In this document: piece after piece, positions 5,361 through 12,671 of the stretch | Layout: every line of letters begins with the position of its first letter | Position numbering within the stretch: the stretch's first letter is position 1 | Assembly: GCA_016213865.1 (NCBI GenBank) | Contig: JACQZL010000107.1 | Location: forward strand, 6,666 to 19,376 | Length of the DNA: 12,711 bases | Direction of reading: 5' to 3' | Source of the DNA: Candidatus Rifleibacteriota bacterium | Lineage (GTDB): Bacteria; UBP17; UBA6191; JACPRK01 | Made by a program: the position numbers and the translations under genes | The notes under the pieces: generated by a model | Told to the model about the DNA's origin: nothing | The model's input: only the letters and a program-made list of their open reading frames with translations | The model's database searches: none

Positions 5361-7853
5361 ATGTCGACGCACTGGCCACGGTCGATGCCGTGGCGCCTTC
5401 TGGTACTGATGGGCCTCGCACAGCTCGTGCCGGGGTTGGCTTCGCTGCCTGCTCTGGCTCAGCCCGCCGGCCCACCACCCGCCGCCGAGGCGCCTGCCGC
5501 TCCCTCCCCGGGAAGTGGCGGGACCGGGGCTTTCCGTGACGTTCCTCCGGACCACTGGGCCTTCCAGGACATCGAGAAGCTGGCGAAGGAGGGGCTGATC
5601 GAGGGCTATCCGGACGGCACCTTCAAGGGGAAGAAGGTCGTGACGCGGTACGACCTGGCCGTCGTCGTCGCCAAGATGCTCGACCGGATCGGGCAGCTCA
5701 AGGCGGCGGGCGGCACCCTGTCGCCGGAGGAGACCCTGACGGTGCAGCGATTGACGAACGAGTATCGGGCCGAACTGGACCTGCTGGGCGTCCGGGTCGA
5801 AAGCCTCGAGAAACGCGTGGACGAGGTCGAACGGAAGGCCGACCGCCTCGACCAGACGCTCTCGAACGTACGGATGGAGGGGTTCTACCGTCTGGAGAAC
5901 ACGTTCGTGGCAAGGCCGTTCAACTTCGTCAACTACCCGTTCGACAAGGAGAAGAACTCCTTCCGGCAGTTCAAGGACGTGGGTTTGGAGCCGTTGAGCC
6001 AGGAGGCGTTCCTTCGGTTCATCGGTCAGCCCTACCTGGGCGGGGGGTTCTTCAAGGACCTGGAGGCGTTCCTCGAACTGAAGGCGCGGATCAGCGGCCC
6101 GACCATCGGTGCGCCGCGGCTGGTTTATCGGTTCAGCGATCCGCCCCTCGCGGGGGACACCCTCGACGACTTCGCAACGAGCGTCGAGGACGAGCAGCGC
6201 GTCTCGGCCGACAAGGCGCACTTCAAGCTGCACGCCAAGCGGCTGGACACCAGGGCCTTCTCGAATGAGTCGATGACCGACTTCACCGATCCCGCGGTGC
6301 TGCTGACGGTCGATTCGTACGGCCCCTTCTCGGGACTGGAGGGCAACGGCTCGTACAAGAAGCTCTCGTACAACGCGAGCGTCCTGAAGAACATCGAGCT
6401 CGATTCGAAGGAAGGGAACAACGACCAGGACCTGACCGAGTTCTTCCAGCCGGTCACGGCCAAGTCGGACGACGTCTACGCGATGCGCATCCTGTACGAG
6501 CCGTATCGGAGCTTCGATGACAAGAAGCACCCGAACCACATGATCCTGGGAGCCACGTACGTCGAGGACGCCTACAAGTACACCGCCAAGAACGAGTACA
6601 ACCGCGTGCTGGCGGCCGACATCCAGGGCGGGCGCGAGTCGCGCGGCTACAAGTGGGACGTCTCGCTCGTGGGTCTGCGCAGCGACGGTCCACGCAAGAG
6701 CGCGGACGACGACGCCGACCGCACGATCGACGGCAGCGGGTTCAAAGCCGACGGTTCGTACCAGTTCCGCGACCTGACAATCTCGCTCAAGGGGTACCGG
6801 TTCGGCAAGGACTTCCGGGCGCCGGTGGCGCAGTCGCAGTTCGTGGACACGTCGTTGCCGCCATTCCGCGACAACTTCGCTCGCCGCGACCCGACCATTC
6901 GGGGCGAGCAACTGGCCCGCGCCGAGATCCGGTACGACTTCAAGGACAAGCTGGCCCGGGTCTTCGAGGACCTGACGCTCTCCACCCTGTTCGAGAGCAA
7001 GTACTGGGAGGACAACATCCGCAGCGCCCAGCCCGGCACGCGCGCGCGCGTCCAGGTGCTCGCGGACTTCACCGACAAGACCCACTCCGAGCTGTCGTTC
7101 GAGCACCAGGAGGACCATGCCGTCGCCGAGACGGGCACGGACTTCGGCAACTTCTCGCTCGACATCAAGCTCACTCCCGATACCAGCGCGATCGGGACAC
7201 TCGACTGGATCGACGACCACGACGCCATCGACGCCACGGGCCACCATTACGCCGAGCGCGGCGGACGATTCACGCTCAACAGCCAGCTCAACAAGATCCT
7301 CTACCTCTCCGGCTACGTCGAGTACATCAACAACGCGCTGCTGAGGACCTTCAGGCGTTTCAACGGCGGGCCGCTCTTCGAGGACGACGAGGGGAACATC
7401 ATCCGGCCGCTGGCGCGTAACACCCGGGGTATCGTGCTGCGCCCCCAGAGAAACGGCCTGGACCTCTCCACGGTCGGCGGCGAGGCCAACCTCAAGCTCA
7501 CCGACAAGATCTCGCTCAAGACGTGGGCCCAGCGCGAGGATGCCCACGACGACATCGACAGCGGCCTGGACGGCATCACCGAGCTCATCTCGGGTGAGCT
7601 GGGCTGGCAGTTCACGAGGGCGCTCAGGCTCCGGTACATCCACAGCCTGATGAACATCGACCTGGTCAAGCGAAACGACGACTACGTCGTGAACAACTTC
7701 CTCGAGTTGCTGTACGAGCCGACCCCCAGGACCGAGCTGCGCTTGACCTACGGCTACGAGTACGAGAACCCCGACGACCGATGGGACGATGGTCCCCTGC
7801 TGTTCTACCGGACCAACAAGATCATCCAGCTTCGCGGACAGACGGACTTCTGA
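5361..7853 (+). CDS. SLH-domain outer-membrane beta-barrel (porin-like) protein
   Basis: From the ATG at 5361 the product has 830 residues. A signal peptide ends near ALA33|Q, followed by a Pro/Ala-rich linker and one SLH domain (about 58-110: FRDVPPDHWAF, GYPDGTFKG, VTRYDLA). A coiled coil follows (about 122-172, heptad-like, LGVRVESLEKRVDEVE), then a long alternating polar/aromatic beta-barrel region to the end, closing on ...RGQTDF with a terminal Phe. In diderms such as cyanobacteria, Thermus and Negativicutes, this layout marks porins whose SLH domain holds the outer membrane to peptidoglycan-linked polymer. Here the same role is inferred. Alternative starts are TTG 5346 and ATG 5385; none has a good ribosome binding site, and 5385 gives the most compact signal peptide. 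It is the first gene of a four-gene envelope cluster. Confidence 0.88.
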   Translation: MSTHWPRSMPWRLLVLMGLAQLVPGLASLPALAQPAGPPPAAEAPAAPSPGSGGTGAFRDVPPDHWAFQDIEKLAKEGLIEGYPDGTFKGKKVVTRYDLAVVVAKMLDRIGQLKAAGGTLSPEETLTVQRLTNEYRAELDLLGVRVESLEKRVDEVERKADRLDQTLSNVRMEGFYRLENTFVARPFNFVNYPFDKEKNSFRQFKDVGLEPLSQEAFLRFIGQPYLGGGFFKDLEAFLELKARISGPTIGAPRLVYRFSDPPLAGDTLDDFATSVEDEQRVSADKAHFKLHAKRLDTRAFSNESMTDFTDPAVLLTVDSYGPFSGLEGNGSYKKLSYNASVLKNIELDSKEGNNDQDLTEFFQPVTAKSDDVYAMRILYEPYRSFDDKKHPNHMILGATYVEDAYKYTAKNEYNRVLAADIQGGRESRGYKWDVSLVGLRSDGPRKSADDDADRTIDGSGFKADGSYQFRDLTISLKGYRFGKDFRAPVAQSQFVDTSLPPFRDNFARRDPTIRGEQLARAEIRYDFKDKLARVFEDLTLSTLFESKYWEDNIRSAQPGTRARVQVLADFTDKTHSELSFEHQEDHAVAETGTDFGNFSLDIKLTPDTSAIGTLDWIDDHDAIDATGHHYAERGGRFTLNSQLNKILYLSGYVEYINNALLRTFRRFNGGPLFEDDEGNIIRPLARNTRGIVLRPQRNGLDLSTVGGEANLKLTDKISLKTWAQREDAHDDIDSGLDGITELISGELGWQFTRALRLRYIHSLMNIDLVKRNDDYVVNNFLELLYEPTPRTELRLTYGYEYENPDDRWDDGPLLFYRTNKIIQLRGQTDF

Positions 7854-7859
7854 TTTGCC

Positions 7860-7888
7860 GCCCGGTTGCCGATGTCGGAATACCGGGC
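7860..7888 (+). other. Intercistronic hairpin
   Basis: GCCCGGT (7860-7866) pairs with ACCGGGC (7882-7888), and inside the loop CCGA (7869-7872) pairs with TCGG (7875-7878). No T tract follows, so it is not a simple terminator. It lies in the 70-base gap between porin and lipoprotein genes, where it could protect the upstream mRNA end or tune the ratio of products. Confidence 0.5.
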
Positions 7889-7923
7889 CCGACTCGCAAG
7901 GACCCAGATAACAGGCACCCTCG

Positions 7924-8760
7924 ATGATGTGGGACCAACACAGCGATGCACCCGGCGGCCGCCCCGGCATGGGAACGGTGCTTCTGGCGCTTGCGCTGCT
8001 GGCGGCCATGCCGATGACGGCCGGCTGCATCCAGGACGGCATCGTCGCCCCGACCTCCGTCATCCAGGCGAGGCTCACGGTCCCCGCCGGGCTTTCGACC
8101 GTCGGAATTCGCGCCAACCTGGTCGGTTCCGGCACCAACTTCAACCGCGTGCGCATCCTGGGGCCGTTCCCCAACTCCAGTGACCTGGGATTCTGCGACG
8201 TCGAGGGCGACTTCACCATCGAGACCCGTCACGCCGACCGCCACTTCGTGGTCGCTCGCGGAGCCAACTACGACCTCGGCTACGGGATCGTCTACATCCC
8301 GGCCGCCGGGCAAACCATCGACGTTTTCGAGGTGAACCTCGATTCGGCCCGGTTCGGCTCGACGGACCCGCGCCTGACTGATTCTCTCCACGAGCTGATC
8401 CCGAAGACGGCCGCAACGGCGGTCTTCGTGGTGTTCGCCGAGGACTTCGGCCCGCTGTCGACGGTCGAGGTCGTGGGCGATTTCAACAGCTTCGATCCGC
8501 GCAAGAACGCGCGGCCCCTGTGGGATGACGGCAGTCAGTTCGACATCGACCCGGCCACCGCGGGCACGCAGGTCAGCGGCGACCGCGTGGCGGGCGATGG
8601 CGCCTGGACGCGCATCGACACGACGATGCCCAGCGGAGAGCTGCACTACGGCTTCGTGATCAACAAGGACGACCTCATTCGCAGCGACCCGTACGAGGAG
8701 AAGAGCAGCGGGACCTTCGATCCAGGTGGGCAGCTCGCCTCGGTCATGATCGTGAAATAG
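7924..8760 (+). CDS. Putative lipoprotein with a CBM48/glycogen-binding-like domain
   Basis: The product has 278 residues from ATG 7924 (ATG 7927 is equally possible; neither has a clear ribosome binding site, and ATG 7969 would shorten the N-terminus). A hydrophobic leader LLALALLAAM is followed by T32-A-G-C35, a probable lipobox with lipid-modified C35. Residues about 45-160 form an unrecognised beta-rich region. Residues about 165-255 have VEVVGDFNSFDP, PLWDDG, RVAGDGAWTR and ELHYGFVIN. This is the strand order and the GDFN-W/F-D signature of CBM48/AMPK glycogen-binding E-set domains. No catalytic domain is present, so a glucan-binding or structural surface role is inferred. It starts 70 bases after the porin and ends 9 bases before the next gene, indicating an operon. 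Confidence 0.75.
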   Translation: MMWDQHSDAPGGRPGMGTVLLALALLAAMPMTAGCIQDGIVAPTSVIQARLTVPAGLSTVGIRANLVGSGTNFNRVRILGPFPNSSDLGFCDVEGDFTIETRHADRHFVVARGANYDLGYGIVYIPAAGQTIDVFEVNLDSARFGSTDPRLTDSLHELIPKTAATAVFVVFAEDFGPLSTVEVVGDFNSFDPRKNARPLWDDGSQFDIDPATAGTQVSGDRVAGDGAWTRIDTTMPSGELHYGFVINKDDLIRSDPYEEKSSGTFDPGGQLASVMIVK

Positions 8761-8769
8761 GACCAGACG

Positions 8770-10206
8770 ATGCAAAGGATGAAAGCACTCAAACTTCTCG
8801 GCCTCGCCTCCACTCTGGCGTTCTTCTGCTGCGGCTGCGCCACGACCGGTCCGGCGCCGATTTACAAGCCCGAGACCGGCATCGTGCACCAGGGCCGCAA
8901 GGTCTACTTCTCGATGCGCGATCCGAAGGGCGACGACAACGGTCCCGGCGGATACCTGTACCCGCTCCGCTTCGACAATCGCGAGGGGTTCTTCGATCTC
9001 GAGCGGTTCCAGGTCGAGGACGGCGGCAGCAACGTCGTCTTCCGGATCACGACCCGCCGGCCCATCGACAAGTTCCGCACCGACGGCAGCTCCGAGGCCA
9101 AGGGCTGGCACCTCCAGCTCATGGACATCTACATCGACAAGGACCACAAGCCGTCCAGCGGTCAGACGCGCACCCTTCCCGGCCGCTGCGTCGACTTCGC
9201 CGAGGACAGCGCCTGGGAGCAAATGGTCCTGGTCACCCCCAACCGCAGCGAGGACGTCGAGCGGCTCATCGAGTCGCGGACGAACGACCTCGAGCTGGTC
9301 CGACTGAAGCCCAAGATCGTCATCCCACAGACCGTCTTCATCGAGGGGTTCGACTTCGTCGTCCACGTGCCCAAGGACGCGATCGGCACTCCGCAGCCAG
9401 GCTGGGGCTACCAGGTCCTGATGATGCAGTTCGACGAGAACAACCTGGCCAACTTCGAGTTCCAGAACGGCAAGGTCTTCAAGTTCCCCACGGACGAGCA
9501 CTTCGGCGGCGGCGTGGACTTCTTCGGCAACCCGGCCGTCATCGACCTGCTGGCGCCCACGGAGGAGCAGCAGCACACGTGGCTCTCGGCCTACAATCCC
9601 AGCAACCATCCGGAAGAGAGCCAGTTCGCCACCGTTCGCTGCCTCTACGCCGAGACGCCCGTCAGGCCGGAGGTCGTACGCGTGGCGAGAAAGGTCAAGG
9701 GACGCCTCGCCACGGCCGTCGGGGCTCCCGCGGCGACGCGCAGGGCCCCGGTCCGCGCCAGGTCGGGGGCCGCGAAGACCTCGACTCCCCGGGCCGCCAC
9801 GTCACGCAGGGCTGCCGGTGTGTCGACCAAGCGCCAGGCTGCTCTCTCGCTGCCGGAAGGCGCCGTGATGCTCACCCCCGAGGGCGAGGAAGAACTGCCT
9901 CCGAGCCCGGCAAAGGCAGGTCCTCTCCCACGGCCTGCGCGGTCGCTCGTGGGCGAGGCTGACGGCGAGAGCCCCTGGACCCCCCGGGCGTTCAGCCGCA
10001 TGCCCCCCACGGAGCCGGCCCCGCGCCGCTCGGTCCGCACCGCGCCACCCGATGACACGGCCTGGGCAACCCAGGCCGCCGACGAATCCGAGACGCAGCC
10101 GCCCGTAGCTCGCCCACCGGCCGGCAAGGCGAAAGCCGGCTACCGGCGCGTGAGCTTTGCCGGCGATCCCGAAGAACTGTTCCGCAACGTGCCAAGGAGC
10201 CGATGA
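8770..10206 (+). CDS. Putative lipoprotein with glucodextranase C-terminal-like (DOMON-like) domain and basic tail
   Basis: The product has 478 residues. AGGA at 8759-8762, overlapping the previous stop, places the start at 8770. The leader runs to FFCCGC23-A; C23 is the likely lipid-modified Cys although the preceding residues (C-C-G) are not a classical lipobox. Residues about 42-300 match the pattern of the glucodextranase C-terminal/DOMON-like family: SMRDPKGDDNGPG, YLYP, then FDLERFQVEDGGSNVVFRI, GWHLQLMDIYID and a Gly/Trp stretch PGWGYQVLMM. In that family the module binds carbohydrate or the cell wall. Residues about 300-478 are low-complexity, rich in Pro, Ala, Arg and Thr, ending with YRRVSFAGDPEELFRNV, which looks like a short defined motif. 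The tail could cross or bind the periplasmic wall. No catalytic residues are recognised. The next gene starts 4 bases after the stop. Confidence 0.8.
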   Translation: MQRMKALKLLGLASTLAFFCCGCATTGPAPIYKPETGIVHQGRKVYFSMRDPKGDDNGPGGYLYPLRFDNREGFFDLERFQVEDGGSNVVFRITTRRPIDKFRTDGSSEAKGWHLQLMDIYIDKDHKPSSGQTRTLPGRCVDFAEDSAWEQMVLVTPNRSEDVERLIESRTNDLELVRLKPKIVIPQTVFIEGFDFVVHVPKDAIGTPQPGWGYQVLMMQFDENNLANFEFQNGKVFKFPTDEHFGGGVDFFGNPAVIDLLAPTEEQQHTWLSAYNPSNHPEESQFATVRCLYAETPVRPEVVRVARKVKGRLATAVGAPAATRRAPVRARSGAAKTSTPRAATSRRAAGVSTKRQAALSLPEGAVMLTPEGEEELPPSPAKAGPLPRPARSLVGEADGESPWTPRAFSRMPPTEPAPRRSVRTAPPDDTAWATQAADESETQPPVARPPAGKAKAGYRRVSFAGDPEELFRNVPRSR

Positions 10207-10210
10207 GGCC

Positions 10211-11254
10211 ATGACCACGCTCCCCTTCACCCGTAACGCGCGCACCGCGAGAGGCCCCAGAACCCTCGCCGGCGCCCTGGTCTGGATCCTGGCGACAGGA
10301 CTGCTGCTGGCCGCTCTGGCGCCATCTCCGGCCCTCGCCCTGGGCGCCCGTCCTCGCGCCATGGGCAGCGCGTTCATCGCCGTCTCGGACGACGAGAACG
10401 CCGTCTTCACCAACCCTGCCGGCTTGAGCCAGATCGACAAGAGCATGGTCCAGGCCGGCGCCAACGTCGCCTTCCGAGACGACTACAAGACCGATCACTT
10501 CATCTACGCCGGCAAGATCTACCAGAGCACGGGCAAGGAGAAGCTGACCCTCGAGGACTATCTCGAGGCCGACTACGAGCTCAAGACGAAGCCCGAGAAG
10601 GTGGCCAACTATAGCTGGGGCTTGGGCCTGCTGCGCGAGGAGCGCTCCCTCAAGCTGAACAAGGAGCGCGGCTTCGTCCCGCCGACCGAGGACCACATCT
10701 TCACGGGGACGGCGGCCTTTGCAACTCGGTTCCCGATCGCCGAGCGGCTGACGCGCAGGCCGGAGCTGTACGGAGGCATGGCAGTGCGGTTCGTGGACCT
10801 GACGCGCGAAATCCCGTCGCTCCGGGTCAAGAGCCGCGCCGACACGTGGGACCTCGACTTCAGCTTGCTCTACAAGGCCAACCCGCGCCTCAACGTCGGA
10901 CTGGTGCTGGGTAACGTCATCAGCACGAAGGACGGCAGCACGCTGGGCGCGCGCACCGACAGCTTCGTGACCAACGTCGGTGGCGCCTACACGCTCGGGG
11001 CCAAGCGCGAGACGATCTTCGCCGTCGACGTGATGAACGTCTGGAACGCCAGGCGAGCGATCGACCAGCGCCTGCGGATCGGCGCCGAGCGGCAGTTCCT
11101 GGAGAACGACTTCGCGCTCCGGATCGGCAGCGATGGCGGAGTGCTGACGCTGGGCTTCGGAATCCAGTTCTTCAAGGACTTCAAGCTCGACTACAGCTAC
11201 TTCAACGGCACGCTCGTCAAGGAGCACTTCGTCAGCGTGAGGCTGCCGTTCTGA
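10211..11254 (+). CDS. PorV/PorQ-type (UPF0164-like) outer-membrane beta-barrel
   Basis: The product has 347 residues from ATG 10211, which is preceded by AAGGAG at 10194-10199 (11-nt spacing) inside the end of the previous gene. An upstream in-frame ATG at 10157 is less likely because it would hide the signal peptide. The signal peptide ends near ALA43|L. It is followed at once by the family hallmark LGARPRAMGSAFIAVSDDEN, then AVFTNPAGLSQ, the start of PorV/PorQ/FadL-like barrels. The rest is alternating beta strands, and the C-terminus is FVSVRLPF, a Phe-ending outer-membrane signal. PorV-type proteins act in surface attachment or secretion (type IX system) in Bacteroidota, while UPF0164 relatives elsewhere have unknown roles. 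No other type IX component is visible here, so secretion is not claimed. It is the last gene of the cluster. Confidence 0.85.
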   Translation: MTTLPFTRNARTARGPRTLAGALVWILATGLLLAALAPSPALALGARPRAMGSAFIAVSDDENAVFTNPAGLSQIDKSMVQAGANVAFRDDYKTDHFIYAGKIYQSTGKEKLTLEDYLEADYELKTKPEKVANYSWGLGLLREERSLKLNKERGFVPPTEDHIFTGTAAFATRFPIAERLTRRPELYGGMAVRFVDLTREIPSLRVKSRADTWDLDFSLLYKANPRLNVGLVLGNVISTKDGSTLGARTDSFVTNVGGAYTLGAKRETIFAVDVMNVWNARRAIDQRLRIGAERQFLENDFALRIGSDGGVLTLGFGIQFFKDFKLDYSYFNGTLVKEHFVSVRLPF

Positions 11255-11265
11255 GTGCCGGCGTG

Positions 11266-11374
11266 AACACGGAACTTCAACCCGAAGCCCCGAACGCCGC
11301 GAGGCGGCCACGGAAGCCGGAGCTCGGGACCTCCCTTCGTGTTACTCTTCGGAGCCTGGTGTCTTCGTGGTTCG
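11266..11374. repeat. TTCGTG-type intergenic repeat with inverted ends
   Basis: AACACG (11266-11271) is inverted against CGTGTT (11338-11343). The right side has CTTCGTGTT (11335-11343) and TGTCTTCGTGGTTCG (11360-11374), the pattern of the dispersed 'TTCGTGTCCTTCGTG' sequences found between genes in many bacteria. Inside is a small hairpin GCCGC-GAG-GCGGC (11296-11308). It fills most of the 136-base gap between the barrel gene and the response regulator. No convincing promoter or T-tract terminator was seen in the gap. Confidence 0.5.
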
Positions 11375-11390
11375 GCTCGAGGCGAGAACG

Positions 11391-12278
11391 ATGAGCTACA
11401 ACATCCCGATCCTGGTTGTCGACGACAGCGAGCTTGCCCTCGAAATGGGTAAGGATGTGCTCGAGGAGTGCGGCTACGGGGTGCTGACCACGGCCGACCC
11501 GACCGCGGTCGTGGACCTGCTGCGAAGCTCGGCGGTCGAGATCGTGCTGCTCGACATGATGATGCCCGTCAAGAACGGGCTCGAGGTCATGCAGGACATC
11601 CGGGCGGCGGAACCCGAACTGGGGCGCCACATCATGATCTTCGTCATCACGGGCATGAGCGACCGCCAGACGGCGCTGGCTGCCCTGCGCGGTGGGGCCT
11701 ACTTCTACATGACGAAGCCGCTGCGCAGGGAGACGCTGCTGCCGAGCCTGCAAACCTGTATCGCCCAGCTCGAGCAGGCTCGCGATCCGTCCACGCTCGA
11801 CACCTCGCGCGCACTGCGAGAGCGGATCTCGCAGGCCTGCACCTCGGATTCCAGCGAGGTCCAGCTCCGCCAGCCCGAGACCCCGAACGCCTACCCCAAC
11901 CCGATCCTGCTGGTCGGCGGAGACGAAAAGGGCTCGGGGGCGATGAGCACGTCGCTGCTGGTGCACGGCTACCATGTCCTCGACTGCCCCAAGGTCGATC
12001 AGACGCTGCTCCTGTTCGCCCGCCATCCCGTCGACGTGATCCTTCTCACGTGCCGGCTCCCGCTGGAAGGCCTCACCAAGCTCGTGGACCAGCTCCGCAG
12101 CGCAGCACTGGCCGTCCGCCGCCGGGTGTCGATCTTCCCGGTACTCGACGCGGATCGTGAAACCTGGGGCCGGGCGCTTACGTCGCAGGGCGCCACAATG
12201 TGTCTGAAGCGCCCGATGGACGAGGCCGCGCTGCTCGGGGCCGTCGACTGGGCAGCCCGGCGAGCGCTGGGGCGATAA
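11391..12278 (+). CDS. Response regulator with one intact and one degenerate receiver domain
   Basis: The product has 295 residues. ATG 11391 is chosen over GTG 11367 because GAGG (11379-11382) sits 8 bases upstream and the receiver fold begins at once (IPILVVDD). The first receiver (about 5-125) has all key residues: D11-D12 (metal site), D55 in VLLDMMMP (phosphoacceptor), T87 in VITG, and K109 in MTKP. A linker (about 128-168) leads to a second receiver-like domain (about 169-290). It keeps the fold (NPILLVGGDEK, HPVDVILLTCRLP, CLKRP with K273) but has T220 in place of the phosphoacceptor Asp and lacks the acidic pair, so it cannot be phosphorylated normally. There is no DNA-binding or enzymatic output domain, so it likely acts through protein contacts. 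No partner kinase is in the window. It probably has its own transcript. Confidence 0.88.
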   Translation: MSYNIPILVVDDSELALEMGKDVLEECGYGVLTTADPTAVVDLLRSSAVEIVLLDMMMPVKNGLEVMQDIRAAEPELGRHIMIFVITGMSDRQTALAALRGGAYFYMTKPLRRETLLPSLQTCIAQLEQARDPSTLDTSRALRERISQACTSDSSEVQLRQPETPNAYPNPILLVGGDEKGSGAMSTSLLVHGYHVLDCPKVDQTLLLFARHPVDVILLTCRLPLEGLTKLVDQLRSAALAVRRRVSIFPVLDADRETWGRALTSQGATMCLKRPMDEAALLGAVDWAARRALGR

Positions 12279-12327
12279 GTGTCTGGGGCGAAACGAGCAT
12301 CGCAATCCGTGCCGGTGGCCAGCAACT

Positions 12328-12371
12328 GGTAGGGCCAACCGAACGCACGGCCAACGGAGGCCGGTCCTACC
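12328..12371. repeat. Imperfect inverted repeat after the response regulator
   Basis: GGTAGG (12328-12333) pairs with CCTACC (12366-12371), with further GGCC complementarity inside. It lies 50 bases past the response regulator stop and could act as a transcript end, but there is no T tract. The rest of 12279-12463 shows no gene. Confidence 0.4.
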
Positions 12372-12463
12372 GGTTCATGATCCGGAGTGTCCCAGTCGTT
12401 TCTCCACGGGCACCAAGTCGCCGCCCGGCCCGCGGCCACCGAATCGGCCCCCATTCCTCAACC

Positions 12464-12484
12464 CTAACACCTAACACCTAACAC
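12464..12484. repeat. Three tandem copies of the heptamer CTAACAC
   Basis: Exact copies lie at 12464-12470, 12471-12477 and 12478-12484. A fourth copy occurs at 12660-12666 on the other side of the nested palindrome, so the heptamer flanks it on both sides in the same orientation. Confidence 0.85.
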
Positions 12485-12659
12485 TACAACGTAGGTTCGC
12501 TCCGGACCTCGAAGGTAGAAGCGGCTTCCAGCCGCTTAGCTGGCGGTGCCACCTCCGTTCGAGAGTGCGGCGACGTGGAAGCAGCAAGATGCCGCTTCTA
12601 CCTTCGCGCTGCGCTGGTTTCCAGGAACACGTGTTTCCGGGCCAAGTTGCGTTGTAGTG
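12482..12659. repeat. Nested inverted-repeat element
   Basis: The outer arms CACTACAACG (12482-12491) and CGTTGTAGTG (12650-12659) are perfect 10-bp inverted repeats. Inside, a 16-bp sequence at 12510-12525 (CGAAGGTAGAAGCGGC) has its exact reverse complement at 12591-12606. A competing local hairpin AAGCGGC-TTCCA-GCCGCTT (12519-12537) shares the left arm. There is no protein-coding sequence inside, so this looks like a small non-autonomous (MITE-like) or REP-like palindromic element between convergent genes. The AGAAGCGGCTTCCAGCCGCTT core resembles dispersed repeats of GC-rich environmental bacteria. Confidence 0.7.
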
Positions 12660-12671
12660 CTAACACCCGGC

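Noticed and set aside
5010..5539. Two plus-strand open frames covering the non-coding region and the porin start
   Set aside because: They run through terminator hairpins, show no ribosome binding site and have Arg/Ser/Pro-rich composition typical of chance translation.
5190..8219. A minus-strand open frame of 1009 codons opposite the porin gene
   Set aside because: It is a by-product of GC-rich third codon positions: composition is Val/Leu/Arg/Glu-rich without signal or domain, it spans non-coding and two-gene sequence, and the plus-strand reading has clear SLH and barrel features.
10157..10210. Upstream in-frame ATG at 10157 as start of the PorV-like gene
   Set aside because: It would add 18 residues before a standard signal peptide and overlap the previous gene by 50 bases; ATG 10211 follows an AAGGAG site.
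9992..11311. A 439-codon minus-strand frame opposite the PorV-like gene
   Set aside because: It has no domain or signal features and is explained by codon bias of the plus-strand gene.
12464..12484. CTAACAC tandem repeats as a CRISPR array or telomere-like repeat
   Set aside because: The units are 7 bp with no spacers and only three copies, so neither description fits.
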